The notes: a model not told the origin generated them from the letters alone. A stretch of 64,000 nt of DNA from Xenophilus sp. E41 (GCF_003671765.1 NZ_QPIB01000001.1:434001-498000); one strand, 5' to 3'; numbered from the stretch's first letter, positions 1-8,483 are shown. Numbers and translations are program-made.

Positions 1-478
1 CCTTGCGCTCCTGGTAGGTGCCGGTCTCGATGCCCACCACGTGGCCCGCGAGGTCTTCGAACTTCGTGATCTTCAGCTTGCTGGTCGGCACGGTGTAGAT
101 GCTCATGGCCTGCTGGCCGTAGGGGATCATGAACATGAGCTTGGAACGCTCCTCGGTCCAGAACATGCCGGTGTTGATGAGGTCGAAGCGGCCGGCCTGC
201 ATGGCGGGAATCATGGGCGGCATGTCCATGCGGATGAAGACGGGCTCCAGGCACAGCTTCTTGGCCACGGCCTTGCCGAGTTCGACGTTCAGGCCCTGCA
301 ACTCGCCCTTCTCGTCGACGAACTGCTGCGGCGGCAGCGTGGGATTGATGGACATCTGCAGCTTGCCGGGCGTGACCAGCTGATCGGCCGCGACCTTGGG
401 CGTGCAGCTCTGCGCGAAGGCCGGAAGGGTGGCGGCGACACCGAGCACGAGGCCGGCGATGAGGTGGGTGTGTTTCAT
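1..478 (-). CDS. ABC transporter substrate-binding protein, amino-acid type (partial, 3' end outside window)
   Basis: Periplasmic solute-binding protein of an amino-acid-type (family 3) ABC importer; only the first 159 residues are in the window. Residues 1-22 are a cleavable signal peptide with a hydrophobic core ending AFA-QS. The mature start has the family pattern: GKLQMSINPTLPPQQF, then GLNVELGKAVAKKL, RFDLINTGMFWTEER and the hinge-like GHVVGIETGTYQE. The start ATG is at 478. It lies 91 bp downstream of the MaoC-like gene on the same strand, so it may be cotranscribed with the CoA-ester genes. The ATPase at 7257 is the likely partner; no permease is in the window, so permeases would be to the left. 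The ligand is not predictable. Confidence 0.85.
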   Translation of the reverse strand, partial: MKHTHLIAGLVLGVAATLPAFAQSCTPKVAADQLVTPGKLQMSINPTLPPQQFVDEKGELQGLNVELGKAVAKKLCLEPVFIRMDMPPMIPAMQAGRFDLINTGMFWTEERSKLMFMIPYGQQAMSIYTVPTSKLKITKFEDLAGHVVGIETGTYQERK

Positions 479-569
479 GATGGAGCGATGGAGCGGGGTT
501 GTTGAAGAACAGGAGGCAGTTAGCAAGAAGCGGGCACGCAGGAGCGAAAAGGAAGAAAAAGAATTCGAT

Positions 570-1037
570 TCAATGCGCTGCGTCGTTGCGGCACGCGACG
601 AGCGCTGCATGCTGTGCCTCGATGACGCATTCGCCACGTTGATTGACGAGCTGCAGGGCCTCGGTCACCACGCCGCGCCCGCCCTTGGACGACAGGCGCT
701 TGTCGACGAAGCGGAAGCTCACATGCACCTCGTCGCCGGCGACAACGGGCCGCACGAAGCGCACGCCGTCCCAACCCAGCGAGGCGATGGAGCTGGTCTC
801 GTACAGGCCCATCGCGGTCTTCAGGCCTTCCATGAGCGACAGGCCGAAGAGGCCGTGTGCAATCACGCCCGGGAAGCCGCGCGACTTCGCATAGGCCGCA
901 TCGGTGTGCAACGGATGGTGGTCCTGCGTGAGGTCGCAGAACTGCGCGATCGCCTCCGCACTGACGGTGTGCGCATCGCTGCGCATTTCGGTGCCGACGA
1001 CCACGTCCTCGAACCACAGTTCCTTCGACGCGTTCAT
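570..1037 (-). CDS. MaoC family dehydratase ((R)-specific enoyl-CoA hydratase-like)
   Basis: A 155-residue single hot-dog protein of the MaoC/enoyl-CoA hydratase 2 family, expected to add water to an enoyl-CoA in the cytoplasm. The catalytic signature is visible as QDHHPLH (Asp39 and His44) followed by FPGVIAHG around residues 55-62. Length is normal for stand-alone MaoC proteins. The start codon overlaps the stop of the upstream CoA-transferase by four bases (ATGA), which shows translational coupling and supports this start. With the acyl-CoA dehydrogenase and CoA-transferase it would form a short activation, oxidation and hydration sequence; the substrate is unknown. Confidence 0.85.
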   Translation of the reverse strand: MNASKELWFEDVVVGTEMRSDAHTVSAEAIAQFCDLTQDHHPLHTDAAYAKSRGFPGVIAHGLFGLSLMEGLKTAMGLYETSSIASLGWDGVRFVRPVVAGDEVHVSFRFVDKRLSSKGGRGVVTEALQLVNQRGECVIEAQHAALVACRNDAAH

Positions 1038-2641
1038 CGTGCGGCCTCCGCTGTTGCCGCATCGCGGGCGACGTGGCGCGGCGGCTGTGCGACGAAGGCA
1101 TCGTGCAGGCCCATCGGCCCGGCGCGGAAGATGCGCGCATCCATCGTCCTGAGCGGCTCGCTCACGCGCACCTCGAAGCCGACGTGGTCGAGCACGTCCT
1201 CCTTCAGCCGTACGCCCGGTGCGATCTCGGTCAGCACGATGCCGTCGGCCTCGAGCTCAAAGACGGCACGGTCGGTGACGAAGCTCACCTGCTGGCCGCG
1301 CTCGCGTGCGAGCTTGCCCGAGAAGCTGATCTGCCCCACGGTGGGCACGAACTTGCGGAACCTGCCGTCGCGATGGATCGCGAGCTGGCCGCCCTCCACC
1401 CGCACGTCGGCGTCGCCGCCGGTGAGCGAGCCGCTGAACACCAGCCGCCGCGTGTTCTGCGTGATGTTGATGAAGCCGCCCGCGCCGTCGTAGCGGCGGC
1501 CGAAGCGCGTCACGTTGACGTTGCCTTCGGCATCGACCTCGGCGAAGGACAGGAAGGCGCAGCTGAGGCCGCCGCCGTCGTAGAAGTCGAACTGGTAGCC
1601 CTGGTCGAGGATGACGCGCGGGTTTACGGCCGTGCCGAACTCGCGGGCATGCCCCGGCACGCCGCCCACCACGCCCGACTCCACGGTGAGCGTGATCAGT
1701 TCGTCGATGCCCTCTTCCGCGGCGACGTTGGGGATCATGGCCGAGATGCCGACGCCCAGGTTGACCACGTCGCCGGGGCGCAGTTCGAAGGCGGCGCGGC
1801 GCGCGATGACGCGGCGCGCGTCCAGCGGGTCGGGCGCGATGCCCGAGGCCGGCAGGCGCGTCTCGCCGCAGCGGGCCGGGTCGTAGCGCGTGGTGTAGGT
1901 CTGCAGCTGTTCGGGCTCGACCACCACGTGATCGATCAGGAAGCCGGGGATCTTCACCATGTGCGGATGGAGCGTGCCGCGGCGCACGCGGCGCTTGACC
2001 TGGCAGATCACCAGGCCGCCGGCGTTGTGCACCGCCTGCGCCATCGACAGGTCCTCGCGTGCGGTGGCCTCGTGCTCCATGCTGACATAGCCGTCCTCGT
2101 CGACCGAGGTGCCGCGGATGAGCGCGACCGTGGGCACGCCCGGCGCGCGGTAGAAGAGGTAGTCGGCACCGGCCACGTGCACGCGCTCGACCAGCGGCTC
2201 GGTGGTGCGCGCGTTCATGCGGCCGCCGTCCTGCTCCGGGTCCATGTAGGTGCCCAGGCCCACGTGCGTGAGGATGCCCGGCTGGCGGCCGGCCATCGCG
2301 CGGCACAGGTGCGTCATCACGCCCTGGGGAAAGTTGTACGCCTCGACCTCGTTGTTCACGATCATCTGGATGAACGGAAGCTGCATGCCGAAGTTGCCGC
2401 CGATCACTCGCTTGACCAGGCCCGGATGAGCGAAGCGGCACAGTCCCTTCTCGGTCAGCGCGCCCACGCCGGTGATGTGGAAGAGCGTGATGGCCTGCGG
2501 CCCATGGCCGGCGAGGAAGCGGCGCTCGACGGCCTCGAAGAGCGCTTCGGGCACGCCGGAGCCGCCGTTGCCGCCGGTGATGACGAAATCACCGTCGCGG
2601 ATGAGGGCTGCGGCCTCGTCGGCCGTGATGCAACTGATCAT
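1034..2641 (-). CDS. Fused-subunit acyl-CoA:acetate/3-ketoacid (family I) CoA-transferase
   Basis: A 535-residue class I CoA-transferase in which the alpha-like (about 1-270) and beta-like (about 285-520) halves are joined, as in propionate CoA-transferase and YdiF. The N-terminal half has the GGNGGSGVPEAL glycine loop. The beta half has the TVESGVVGG motif, whose Glu (about residue 321) is the expected nucleophile that forms the glutamyl-CoA intermediate. It moves CoA from a donor acyl-CoA to a free acid, so it probably activates the acid processed by the flanking dehydrogenase and hydratase. It starts 11 bases after the acyl-CoA dehydrogenase stop and overlaps the maoC gene by four bases. 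Confidence 0.9.
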   Translation of the reverse strand: MISCITADEAAALIRDGDFVITGGNGGSGVPEALFEAVERRFLAGHGPQAITLFHITGVGALTEKGLCRFAHPGLVKRVIGGNFGMQLPFIQMIVNNEVEAYNFPQGVMTHLCRAMAGRQPGILTHVGLGTYMDPEQDGGRMNARTTEPLVERVHVAGADYLFYRAPGVPTVALIRGTSVDEDGYVSMEHEATAREDLSMAQAVHNAGGLVICQVKRRVRRGTLHPHMVKIPGFLIDHVVVEPEQLQTYTTRYDPARCGETRLPASGIAPDPLDARRVIARRAAFELRPGDVVNLGVGISAMIPNVAAEEGIDELITLTVESGVVGGVPGHAREFGTAVNPRVILDQGYQFDFYDGGGLSCAFLSFAEVDAEGNVNVTRFGRRYDGAGGFINITQNTRRLVFSGSLTGGDADVRVEGGQLAIHRDGRFRKFVPTVGQISFSGKLARERGQQVSFVTDRAVFELEADGIVLTEIAPGVRLKEDVLDHVGFEVRVSEPLRTMDARIFRAGPMGLHDAFVAQPPRHVARDAATAEAAR

Positions 2642-2652
2642 GGCGCGCTCCC

Positions 2653-3795
2653 TCAGGCCAGTTCTTTCTCGACCTGGCGCGCGATGATCACGCGCTGGAT
2701 CTGGTTGGTGCCTTCGTAGATCTGCGCCAGGCGCACGTCGCGGAACAGACGCTCGATGCGGTAATCGCGCGAGTAGCCGTTGCCGCCGTGGATCTGCAGC
2801 GCGTTCGACACGTGCTTCATCGCCATGTCGGTGGTGAAGAGCTTGGCGTGCGCGGCTTCCTTGGCGTAGGGCTGGCCGGCGTCGTACAGGCGCGCCGCGT
2901 GGTGGATCAGCAGGCGCGCGGCGGCGATGTCGGTGGACATGTCGGCCACCATGAACTGGATGGCCTGGAAGCCCATGATCGGGCCGCCGAACTGCTTGCG
3001 CGTGGTGGCGTAGGCCACGGCGTCTTCCATCGCCGCCTGCGCCATGCCCAGGGCCATGGACGACATCAGCAGCCGGCTGAAGTTGAAGTTGCCCATGGCC
3101 GTCTTGAAGGCCGTGTTCTCGGCGCCGATCATGGCGTCCTCGGGCACCCGCACGTCCTCGAGGATGATCTGGCAGTCCTCCAGGCCGTGCATGCCCAGCA
3201 GCTCCTCGTTCTTGCCGCGGCTCACGCCCTTCTGGCGCGCGTCGACCATGAAGCAGCTGATGCCCTTGTGGCCCGCGTCCTTGCCGGTGCGCGCGAAGAC
3301 CATGATGCGGTCGGCCACGCCGCCCAGCGTGACCCAGGCCTTGGTGCCGTTGATGACCCAGCCGTCGGCCGTGCGCCGGGCCGAGGTGGTGATGCTGGCG
3401 GTGTCCGAACCGTAGTCGGGCTCGGTCATGGCCGTGGCCATGAGGATGGAGCCGTCGAGGATGCCGGGGATCAGCGCTTTCTGGCTCTCGTTGCCGTGGT
3501 GGTGCAGGAAGAGCGCCGCCTCGACCGGGATGGCAAAGGCATTGCCGATCGCGCCCGAGCAGCGGGCCAGCTCTTCCATCACCAGGCAGGTGCCGACGGT
3601 GTCGAAGCCCGAGCCACCGGCAGCCTCGGGCAGGCTGGTGCCGAACAGGCCGAGCTCGGCCATGCCGCGGTAGATGGTGCGGTCGAAAACATCTTCGCGG
3701 TCGATGGCGGCGGCGCGCGGCAGCACCTCGGCCTCGGCGAAGCGGCGCGCGGTGTCGCGCAGGGAGATCTGGTCTTCGGTGTAGAAGTGGCTCAT
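2653..3795 (-). CDS. Acyl-CoA dehydrogenase
   Basis: FAD-dependent acyl-CoA dehydrogenase of 380 residues, the usual family length, oxidising an acyl-CoA to the 2-enoyl-CoA and passing electrons to ETF. The N-terminal helical domain begins YTEDQISLRDTARRFAE. The middle beta domain has TAMTEPDYGSD and TKAWVTLGG, which bind flavin and substrate. The C-terminal domain ends with QIYEGTNQIQR, whose Glu (about residue 361) is the usual catalytic base. The start at 3795 (MSHFYTEDQ) is preferred over an upstream in-frame ATG because it fits the family N terminus. It lies 7 bases after the tautomerase stop in the same operon. Chain length of the substrate cannot be told. Confidence 0.92.
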   Translation of the reverse strand: MSHFYTEDQISLRDTARRFAEAEVLPRAAAIDREDVFDRTIYRGMAELGLFGTSLPEAAGGSGFDTVGTCLVMEELARCSGAIGNAFAIPVEAALFLHHHGNESQKALIPGILDGSILMATAMTEPDYGSDTASITTSARRTADGWVINGTKAWVTLGGVADRIMVFARTGKDAGHKGISCFMVDARQKGVSRGKNEELLGMHGLEDCQIILEDVRVPEDAMIGAENTAFKTAMGNFNFSRLLMSSMALGMAQAAMEDAVAYATTRKQFGGPIMGFQAIQFMVADMSTDIAAARLLIHHAARLYDAGQPYAKEAAHAKLFTTDMAMKHVSNALQIHGGNGYSRDYRIERLFRDVRLAQIYEGTNQIQRVIIARQVEKELA

Positions 3796-3802
3796 GTCGG
3801 GC

Positions 3803-4195
3803 TCAGGCGGCGGGGTGGGCGACCGGTTCGTCGCTGGCGAGGTGGCCGTCGTGCGCAACCTCGTCGCGCTCGCGGTCGAGGAAATACACCGCCACGTTGT
3901 GGCCGGTGGTGTCGAAGCAGGCGGCCAGGGCCGGCGTGACGGCCTCGGCGACGGCGCGCCGCTGGTCCGCGCTGCGGCGGTAGGCGTGCACCTTCACGAA
4001 CACGCGCGAGCCGGTGTCGGGCCGGCCCAGCTCGCCTTCGTGCGCATAGTCGGCGGGCGCGATGGATTGAAAGTAGAGGGTGACGGTGGACGGCTCGACG
4101 CCGAAGCCGTCGACGATGCCGCGCGTCACGACGCCGGCGAGTTCTCGTTTGCGGGAGCTGTCGGCGCGGGGCGCCAGGATTTCGACGTAAGGCAT
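3803..4195 (-). CDS. Tautomerase-superfamily protein (4-oxalocrotonate tautomerase-like)
   Basis: A 130-residue protein starting Met-Pro-Tyr, so removal of Met exposes the N-terminal proline that tautomerases use as a general base. Two beta-alpha-beta halves can be seen: residues 2-60 (PYVEILAPRADSSRKRELAG onward) and about 65-115 (VFVKVHAYRRSADQRRAVAE onward). This matches the double-length members of the superfamily rather than the 60-residue 4-OT type. The start is fixed by the Met-Pro end and by the 5-base gap after the LacI-type gene. It probably isomerises an enol or unsaturated acid in the pathway of this operon; the substrate is not known. A catalytically silent family member cannot be excluded. 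Confidence 0.75.
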   Translation of the reverse strand: MPYVEILAPRADSSRKRELAGVVTRGIVDGFGVEPSTVTLYFQSIAPADYAHEGELGRPDTGSRVFVKVHAYRRSADQRRAVAEAVTPALAACFDTTGHNVAVYFLDRERDEVAHDGHLASDEPVAHPAA

Positions 4196-4200
4196 GCGGT

Positions 4201-5211
4201 TCAGGGGTTGGAGAGGTTCAGGCAGGACGCGCGCTCGATCAGGCGCGAGCCCACGCGGTATTCGCGGCCGCTGTTGGCGACGCCGCCCAGGCGCTGCATC
4301 AGGCGGTCGACGGCGAGGTTGGCCATTTCGGTGGCGCCGCTGTCCACCACGCTGATGGCCGGGCGCTGCCACTCGAACCAGGGCGAGTCCTCGTAGAAGA
4401 GCAGCGACAGCTCCTGCGGCACCGAGATGCCGCGCTCGGCGATCACGCGCAGCACGCCCACCGAGGATTCATGGTTGGCAACGAACAGTGCCGTCGGCGG
4501 CTCGGGCAGCGACAGCAGGGCGTTGGCCGCGGCGACGCCGGTGGCCGGCAGGTAGCGGCCGGTCTGGACCAGGGCGGGGTCGATGGGCAGGCCCGCTTCC
4601 TGCATGGCCCGGCGGTAGCCCGCCAGGCGCTCCTTGCCGGAGGTGGTCTCGCCGGGGCCGACGATCAGCCCGATGCGCCGGTGGCCCAGCCCCAGCAGGT
4701 GACGGGTGCCGTTGTAGGCGCCGTCGAGGTCGCCGGCCAGCACCGATTCGAGCGTGGCGCCCTCGACCCGGCGCACCGCGCAAATGACCGGGATCTCGGC
4801 GTGCTCCATGGCCAGCAGCTGTGCGCCGTTGGCGCCGGTGGGCACGGCGATCAGGCCATCGACACCGTGGTCGACCAACGTGCGCAGGATCTCCTTTTCC
4901 TGCACCGGGTCGTCGCCGCTGATGCTGAGGATGACCTGGTAGCCCGCCGCCTGCACGCGCGCCTGGACCACCGAGGCCAGCACCTGGAAGGAGGCGTTGT
5001 CGAGGTTGTGGACCGTGAGGCCGACCAGCCGCGAGCTCTTCGTCTTGAGCGCGCGGGCGAAGGTGTTGGTGCGGTAGCCCAGCGCCGCCGCGACCTGCAC
5101 CACATGGCGCTGGGTCGCGTGGTTGATGAGGCTGGAGCCCGCGAGGGCCCGGGAGGCCGTGGCCACCGAGACGTCGGCGGCCCGCGCGACGTCGCGCAAG
5201 GTCACCGCCAT
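4201..5211 (-). CDS. LacI family transcriptional regulator
   Basis: A 336-residue LacI/GalR repressor. The N-terminal helix-turn-helix is LRDVARAADVSVATASRAL, followed by the hinge segment ARALKTKSSRLVGL. The rest is a periplasmic-binding-protein-like sensor domain (about 60-330) with GLIVGPGETTSGKERLAGY. The start at 5211 is chosen because AAGGA lies seven bases upstream at 5219-5223; an upstream in-frame ATG at 5235 adds eight untypical residues. It is the first gene of the leftward operon and faces the DapA-family operon. Two near-identical palindromes with a central CG, the classical LacI-type operator form, lie in the gap, so it probably represses both operons and itself. The inducer is unknown. 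Confidence 0.92.
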   Translation of the reverse strand: MAVTLRDVARAADVSVATASRALAGSSLINHATQRHVVQVAAALGYRTNTFARALKTKSSRLVGLTVHNLDNASFQVLASVVQARVQAAGYQVILSISGDDPVQEKEILRTLVDHGVDGLIAVPTGANGAQLLAMEHAEIPVICAVRRVEGATLESVLAGDLDGAYNGTRHLLGLGHRRIGLIVGPGETTSGKERLAGYRRAMQEAGLPIDPALVQTGRYLPATGVAAANALLSLPEPPTALFVANHESSVGVLRVIAERGISVPQELSLLFYEDSPWFEWQRPAISVVDSGATEMANLAVDRLMQRLGGVANSGREYRVGSRLIERASCLNLSNP

Positions 5212-5248
5212 GGTGCATTCCTTCGGGCGCCCCAAAATTGGGCATTGA

Positions 5249-5264
5249 TTGCAATCGATTGCAT
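5249..5264. promoter_or_regulatory. Putative LacI-family operator 1
   Basis: TTGCAATCGATTGCAT, with a perfect 14-base palindrome TGCAATCGATTGCA at 5250-5263. The central CG and 16-base length are typical of LacI/GalR operators. It lies about 40 bases upstream of the lacI-type start codon and is nearly identical to the site at 5337. Confidence 0.7.
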
Positions 5265-5336
5265 TGCCAGATCCTAACGCTGCAAAGGCGCAAATTGCAA
5301 TTCCATGACGCTACAGTCGGACTCATACCGATTTAT

Positions 5337-5352
5337 TTGCAATCGATTGCAA
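5337..5352. promoter_or_regulatory. Putative LacI-family operator 2
   Basis: TTGCAATCGATTGCAA, a perfect 16-base palindrome. It is 88 bases from operator 1 and 43 bases before the first lyase gene. The pair could bind one tetramer with looping or two dimers, controlling both divergent promoters. A shorter related palindrome, AATTGCAATT, lies between them at 5293-5302. Confidence 0.72.
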
Positions 5353-5394
5353 TGATGTTTCATACTGACCGTCTTCATCGACCCGTGGATCGAC

Positions 5395-6327
5395 ATGGCC
5401 TTGCATCTCTCCGGCGGCGGCGTCTGGCCTGCCACCCTCACCCCTTTCACGCCTGAAGGCGGCATCGACGCCGCCGCGCTCCAGGCCCATGTCGCTCAAG
5501 TCGCCGGCACGCGCGGCGTGCGCGCCGTGGTCGTCAACGGCCATGCGGGCGAGACGAGCTCGCTCGACTTCGCCGAGCGCAGCGACGTGATCGCGCTGGC
5601 GGCCGAGGCGGCCGGCGACGTGCCCGTGGTGGCCGGCGTGGTGGCGGAAGACCCGCGCGACGCCTGCCGGCTGGCCCGCGAGGCCGCAGCCTCCGGCGCG
5701 AGCGGCCTGCTGCTCTTCCCGCCCGCGCTCTTCGCCAACGGCGCCGCGCTGCGGCCCGACATGGTCCGCCGCTTCGTCGGCGACGTGGCGGCCGCGAGCG
5801 ACCTGCCGATCGTGCTGTTCCAGCTCTCGCGCGCCTCGGGCCAGGCCTTCGCGCCGACGCTGATGCAGCGCCTGTGCGAAGAGATGCCGCAGATCGTCGG
5901 CGTGAAGGACGGCAGCGATTCGCCCGAGCTCTACGAAGACGTGCTGGCCGTGCTGCGCGGCCTGCCGCGCCCGGTGGCCATGCTCAGCAGCAACAACGGC
6001 TGGCTGATGGCCTCGCTGGCCTATGGCGGCGACGGCATCCTGTCGGGGCTGGGCAGCGTGGCGGCGCCGCTGCTGGTCGCGCTCCACGAGGCGATGGCTG
6101 CCGGCGACCTGGCCAAGGCGCGCGAGGTGAATGCGCGGCTCGTGCCGCTGTGCCGCGCGTTCTACCGCGCGCCGGGCGTCGACATCCACAACCGCATGAA
6201 GACCGCCCTCAAGCTGCTGGGGCGCCTGCCGCACGCAGCGCCCCGCCTGCCGCTGCTGCCGCTGGACGATGCGGAAACGACGCGCATCCACGCCGCGCTG
6301 GTCGCCGCAGGCCTGCTGGCCGCGTGA
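5395..6327 (+). CDS. Dihydrodipicolinate synthase/N-acetylneuraminate lyase family protein (first paralogue)
   Basis: A 310-residue TIM-barrel class I aldolase of the DapA/NanA family. The Schiff-base lysine is seen in QIVGVKDGS (Lys171). The tyrosine that normally follows strand five and acts in proton shuttling is replaced: the YN.P..tG segment reads FQLSRASG with Phe142. The usual GxxGE pyruvate-binding loop is GHAGE (49-53). It therefore probably forms an imine with a keto acid but may not do classical DapA chemistry; dehydratases and hydro-lyases of this fold are an alternative. First gene of the rightward operon, 14 bases before a second paralogue, and preceded by LacI-type operators. 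Confidence 0.85.
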   Translation: MALHLSGGGVWPATLTPFTPEGGIDAAALQAHVAQVAGTRGVRAVVVNGHAGETSSLDFAERSDVIALAAEAAGDVPVVAGVVAEDPRDACRLAREAAASGASGLLLFPPALFANGAALRPDMVRRFVGDVAAASDLPIVLFQLSRASGQAFAPTLMQRLCEEMPQIVGVKDGSDSPELYEDVLAVLRGLPRPVAMLSSNNGWLMASLAYGGDGILSGLGSVAAPLLVALHEAMAAGDLAKAREVNARLVPLCRAFYRAPGVDIHNRMKTALKLLGRLPHAAPRLPLLPLDDAETTRIHAALVAAGLLAA

Positions 6328-6341
6328 AAGGACACGACGAC

Positions 6342-7238
6342 ATGAAGACCTTCCGCGGCACCTACACCATCATGGTCACGCCCTTCGACGCCGAAGGCGC
6401 GGTGGACCTCCCCACGCTGGAACGCTATGTGGACTGGCAGATCGAGGCCGGCATCCACGGCCTCATCCCGCTCGGCTCGACCGGCGAGTTCCTGTCGCTG
6501 AGCGACGAGGAGTTCGAACAGGTCGCAGCCACCGTGATCCGCCGTGCGGCGGGCCGCGTGCCGGTGCTCATCGGCACCACGGCCGAGGACACGCGCGTGG
6601 CCATCCGCCGCAGCCGCCAGGTCGAAGCGCTGGGCGCCGACGGCGTGATGGTGCTGCCGCCCTTCTACTGCACGCCCACCGACGCCGAGGTGCTGGCGCA
6701 CTACCGCGCCATCTCGGACGCGATCGGCATCCCGATCATGGTCTACAACAACCCGGCCGTGACCAACATCGACCTGCGTCCGTCGCTGGTGGCGCGGTTG
6801 TCGGAGATCGACAACTGCCGCTATATCAAGGAATCGACGCTGGAAGTGACGCGCGTGCGCGACATCGTGCGCCTCACAGACGGCCGCATGAACGTCTTCG
6901 GCGGAATCATGGGCTACGAGTCGTATGTCGAAGGTGCCGTGGGCTGGGCCGCCGTGCCCTCCAACGGTGCACCGGGCGAGATGGCCCGCATTCACGACCT
7001 CGTGCAGGCCGGTCGTTTCGTGGAGGCCCGCGAGATCGCCTTCCGCCACTTCCCCATGATCGACTTCGTGGCCGGCCAGTCCTACGTGGCCGGCACCAAG
7101 GCGCTGCTCGGGGCCATGGGCCTGCCGGTGGGCAACCCGCGGCCGCCACGGCTGCCGCTGGGCGCCGACGGCCATGCCGCCGCACGCCGCATCGTGGCCG
7201 AACTGGGCCTGAGCGCCACCCTCCCCCCGTCGTCCTGA
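6342..7238 (+). CDS. Dihydrodipicolinate synthase family protein (second paralogue)
   Basis: A 298-residue DapA/NanA family lyase. Unlike the neighbour at 5395 it keeps all the class I aldolase residues: GSTGE (45-49), Tyr135 in VYNNPAV and the Schiff-base Lys163 in YIKEST. A strong ribosome site GAAAGGA lies 10 bases before the ATG at 6342. It is unlikely to be the biosynthetic DapA, because it sits in an operon with a LacI repressor, a transporter ATPase and another lyase; a catabolic aldolase or dehydratase acting on a sugar acid or hydroxy-acid derivative is more likely. The two products may act in sequence or form a mixed oligomer. Confidence 0.88.
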   Translation: MKTFRGTYTIMVTPFDAEGAVDLPTLERYVDWQIEAGIHGLIPLGSTGEFLSLSDEEFEQVAATVIRRAAGRVPVLIGTTAEDTRVAIRRSRQVEALGADGVMVLPPFYCTPTDAEVLAHYRAISDAIGIPIMVYNNPAVTNIDLRPSLVARLSEIDNCRYIKESTLEVTRVRDIVRLTDGRMNVFGGIMGYESYVEGAVGWAAVPSNGAPGEMARIHDLVQAGRFVEAREIAFRHFPMIDFVAGQSYVAGTKALLGAMGLPVGNPRPPRLPLGADGHAAARRIVAELGLSATLPPSS

Positions 7239-7256
7239 AGCACAGGAGCCATTGCC

Positions 7257-8039
7257 ATGAACCCCTTGCCATCCTCCACCGCACCGGCGCCCTCGCCCGA
7301 GGCGGGCGAACTCGTCATCCGCATGGTCGGCGTGCAGAAGTGGTACGGCGACTTCCAGGTGCTCAAGGACATCGACCTCGAGGTGCGGCGCGGCGAACGC
7401 ATCGTGATCTGCGGCCCCTCGGGTTCGGGCAAATCGACGCTGCTTCGCTGCATCAACCGGCTCGAGGAGCACCAGGACGGCAACATCGTCGTCAACCGCA
7501 TCGAGCTGACCAACGACATGCGCCGCATCGACGCCGTGCGGCGCGACGTGGGCATGGTGTTCCAGCACTTCAACCTGTTCCCGCACCTCACCATCCTCGA
7601 GAACTGCACGCTGGCGCCGATCTGGAGCAAGAAGTACACGCCCAAGGAAGCAAAGGACGTGGCCATGGCCTACCTGGAGCGCGTGCGCATCCCGGAGCAG
7701 GCGAACAAGTACCCGTCGGAACTCTCGGGCGGCCAGCAGCAGCGCGTGGCGATCGCGCGCGCCCTGTGCATGGGCCCCAAGGTGATGCTGTTCGACGAGC
7801 CGACCTCGGCGCTCGACCCCGAGATGGTGAAGGAGGTGCTCGACACCATGGTGTCGCTGGCCGAGGACGGCATGACCATGCTGTCGGTCACGCACGAGAT
7901 GAACTTCGCGCGCCAGGTGGCCAACCGCGTCATCTTCATGGACCGCGGCAGCATCGTCGAGCAGGCCCCGCCCGAGGAATTCTTCAGCAATCCAAAGCAC
8001 GAACGCACCCGCCTCTTTCTCAGCCAGTTGCTCGACTAA
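7257..8039 (+). CDS. Amino-acid-type ABC transporter ATP-binding protein (GlnQ/HisP class)
   Basis: A 260-residue ABC ATPase of the polar-amino-acid uptake class. Walker A is GPSGSGKST at residues 53-61, the signature is [15 protein letters not shown], Walker B is [13 protein letters not shown], and the switch histidine is in SVTHEM. An N-terminal tail of about 18 residues rich in Pro, Ser and Ala precedes the fold. It is 18 bases from the second lyase gene and 8 bases from the DUF3830 gene. No permease is in the window; the binding protein at 1-478, the last visible gene of the divergent operon, is the natural partner, so the transporter seems split across the two LacI-linked operons. Confidence 0.93.
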   Translation: MNPLPSSTAPAPSPEAGELVIRMVGVQKWYGDFQVLKDIDLEVRRGERIVICGPSGSGKSTLLRCINRLEEHQDGNIVVNRIELTNDMRRIDAVRRDVGMVFQHFNLFPHLTILENCTLAPIWSKKYTPKEAKDVAMAYLERVRIPEQANKYPSELSGGQQQRVAIARALCMGPKVMLFDEPTSALDPEMVKEVLDTMVSLAEDGMTMLSVTHEMNFARQVANRVIFMDRGSIVEQAPPEEFFSNPKHERTRLFLSQLLD

Positions 8040-8047
8040 GCCTTCCC

Positions 8048-8476
8048 ATGACCCGCATCCGCATCCAGGCCGCCGGCCACAGCTTCATCGCCGAAACCCA
8101 TCCCGACGCGCCCAAGACCGTCGAAGCCTTCCTCACGCTGCTGCCCTACCGCCAGAAGATCATCCACGTGCGCTGGAGCGGCGAAGGCTGCTGGGTGCCG
8201 CTGGGCGAATGGAAGCTCGAGCTCGGCGGCCAGCCGGTGGGCTTCGAGAACCACACCAGTCACCCCTCGGTGGGCGACATCCTCTTCTACCCCGGCGGCT
8301 ACAGCGAGACCGAGATCATCATGGCCTACGGCGCCTGCAGCTTTGCCAGCAAGATGGGTCAGCTTGCGGGCAATCACTTCCTCACCATCGTGGAAGGCAA
8401 GGAGAACCTGCGCGCCCTGGGCGTGAAGGTGCTGTGGGAAGGCGCGCAGGACATCGTCTTCGAGCGCATCGACTGA
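8048..8476 (+). CDS. DUF3830 family protein
   Basis: A 142-residue protein of the DUF3830 family, which is predicted to have a cyclophilin-like barrel and has no established function. Features seen: the RIRIQAAGHSFIAETHPDAP start, a central IHVRWSGEGCWVPLG and a conserved IIMAYGACSFASKMGQLAG block. No signal peptide. It begins eight bases after the ABC ATPase stop and ends the rightward operon. Genes of this family tend to sit with transporters and amide or acid catabolism (from memory of genome contexts), which agrees with this locus. An enzyme or a substrate-binding accessory protein are both possible. Confidence 0.8.
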   Translation: MTRIRIQAAGHSFIAETHPDAPKTVEAFLTLLPYRQKIIHVRWSGEGCWVPLGEWKLELGGQPVGFENHTSHPSVGDILFYPGGYSETEIIMAYGACSFASKMGQLAGNHFLTIVEGKENLRALGVKVLWEGAQDIVFERID

Positions 8477-8483
8477 GCGCTCC

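Noticed and set aside
6342-7238. Assignment of the second lyase as biosynthetic DapA
   Set aside because: Operon with a LacI repressor, transporter ATPase and a paralogue argues for catabolism; the biosynthetic gene should be elsewhere.
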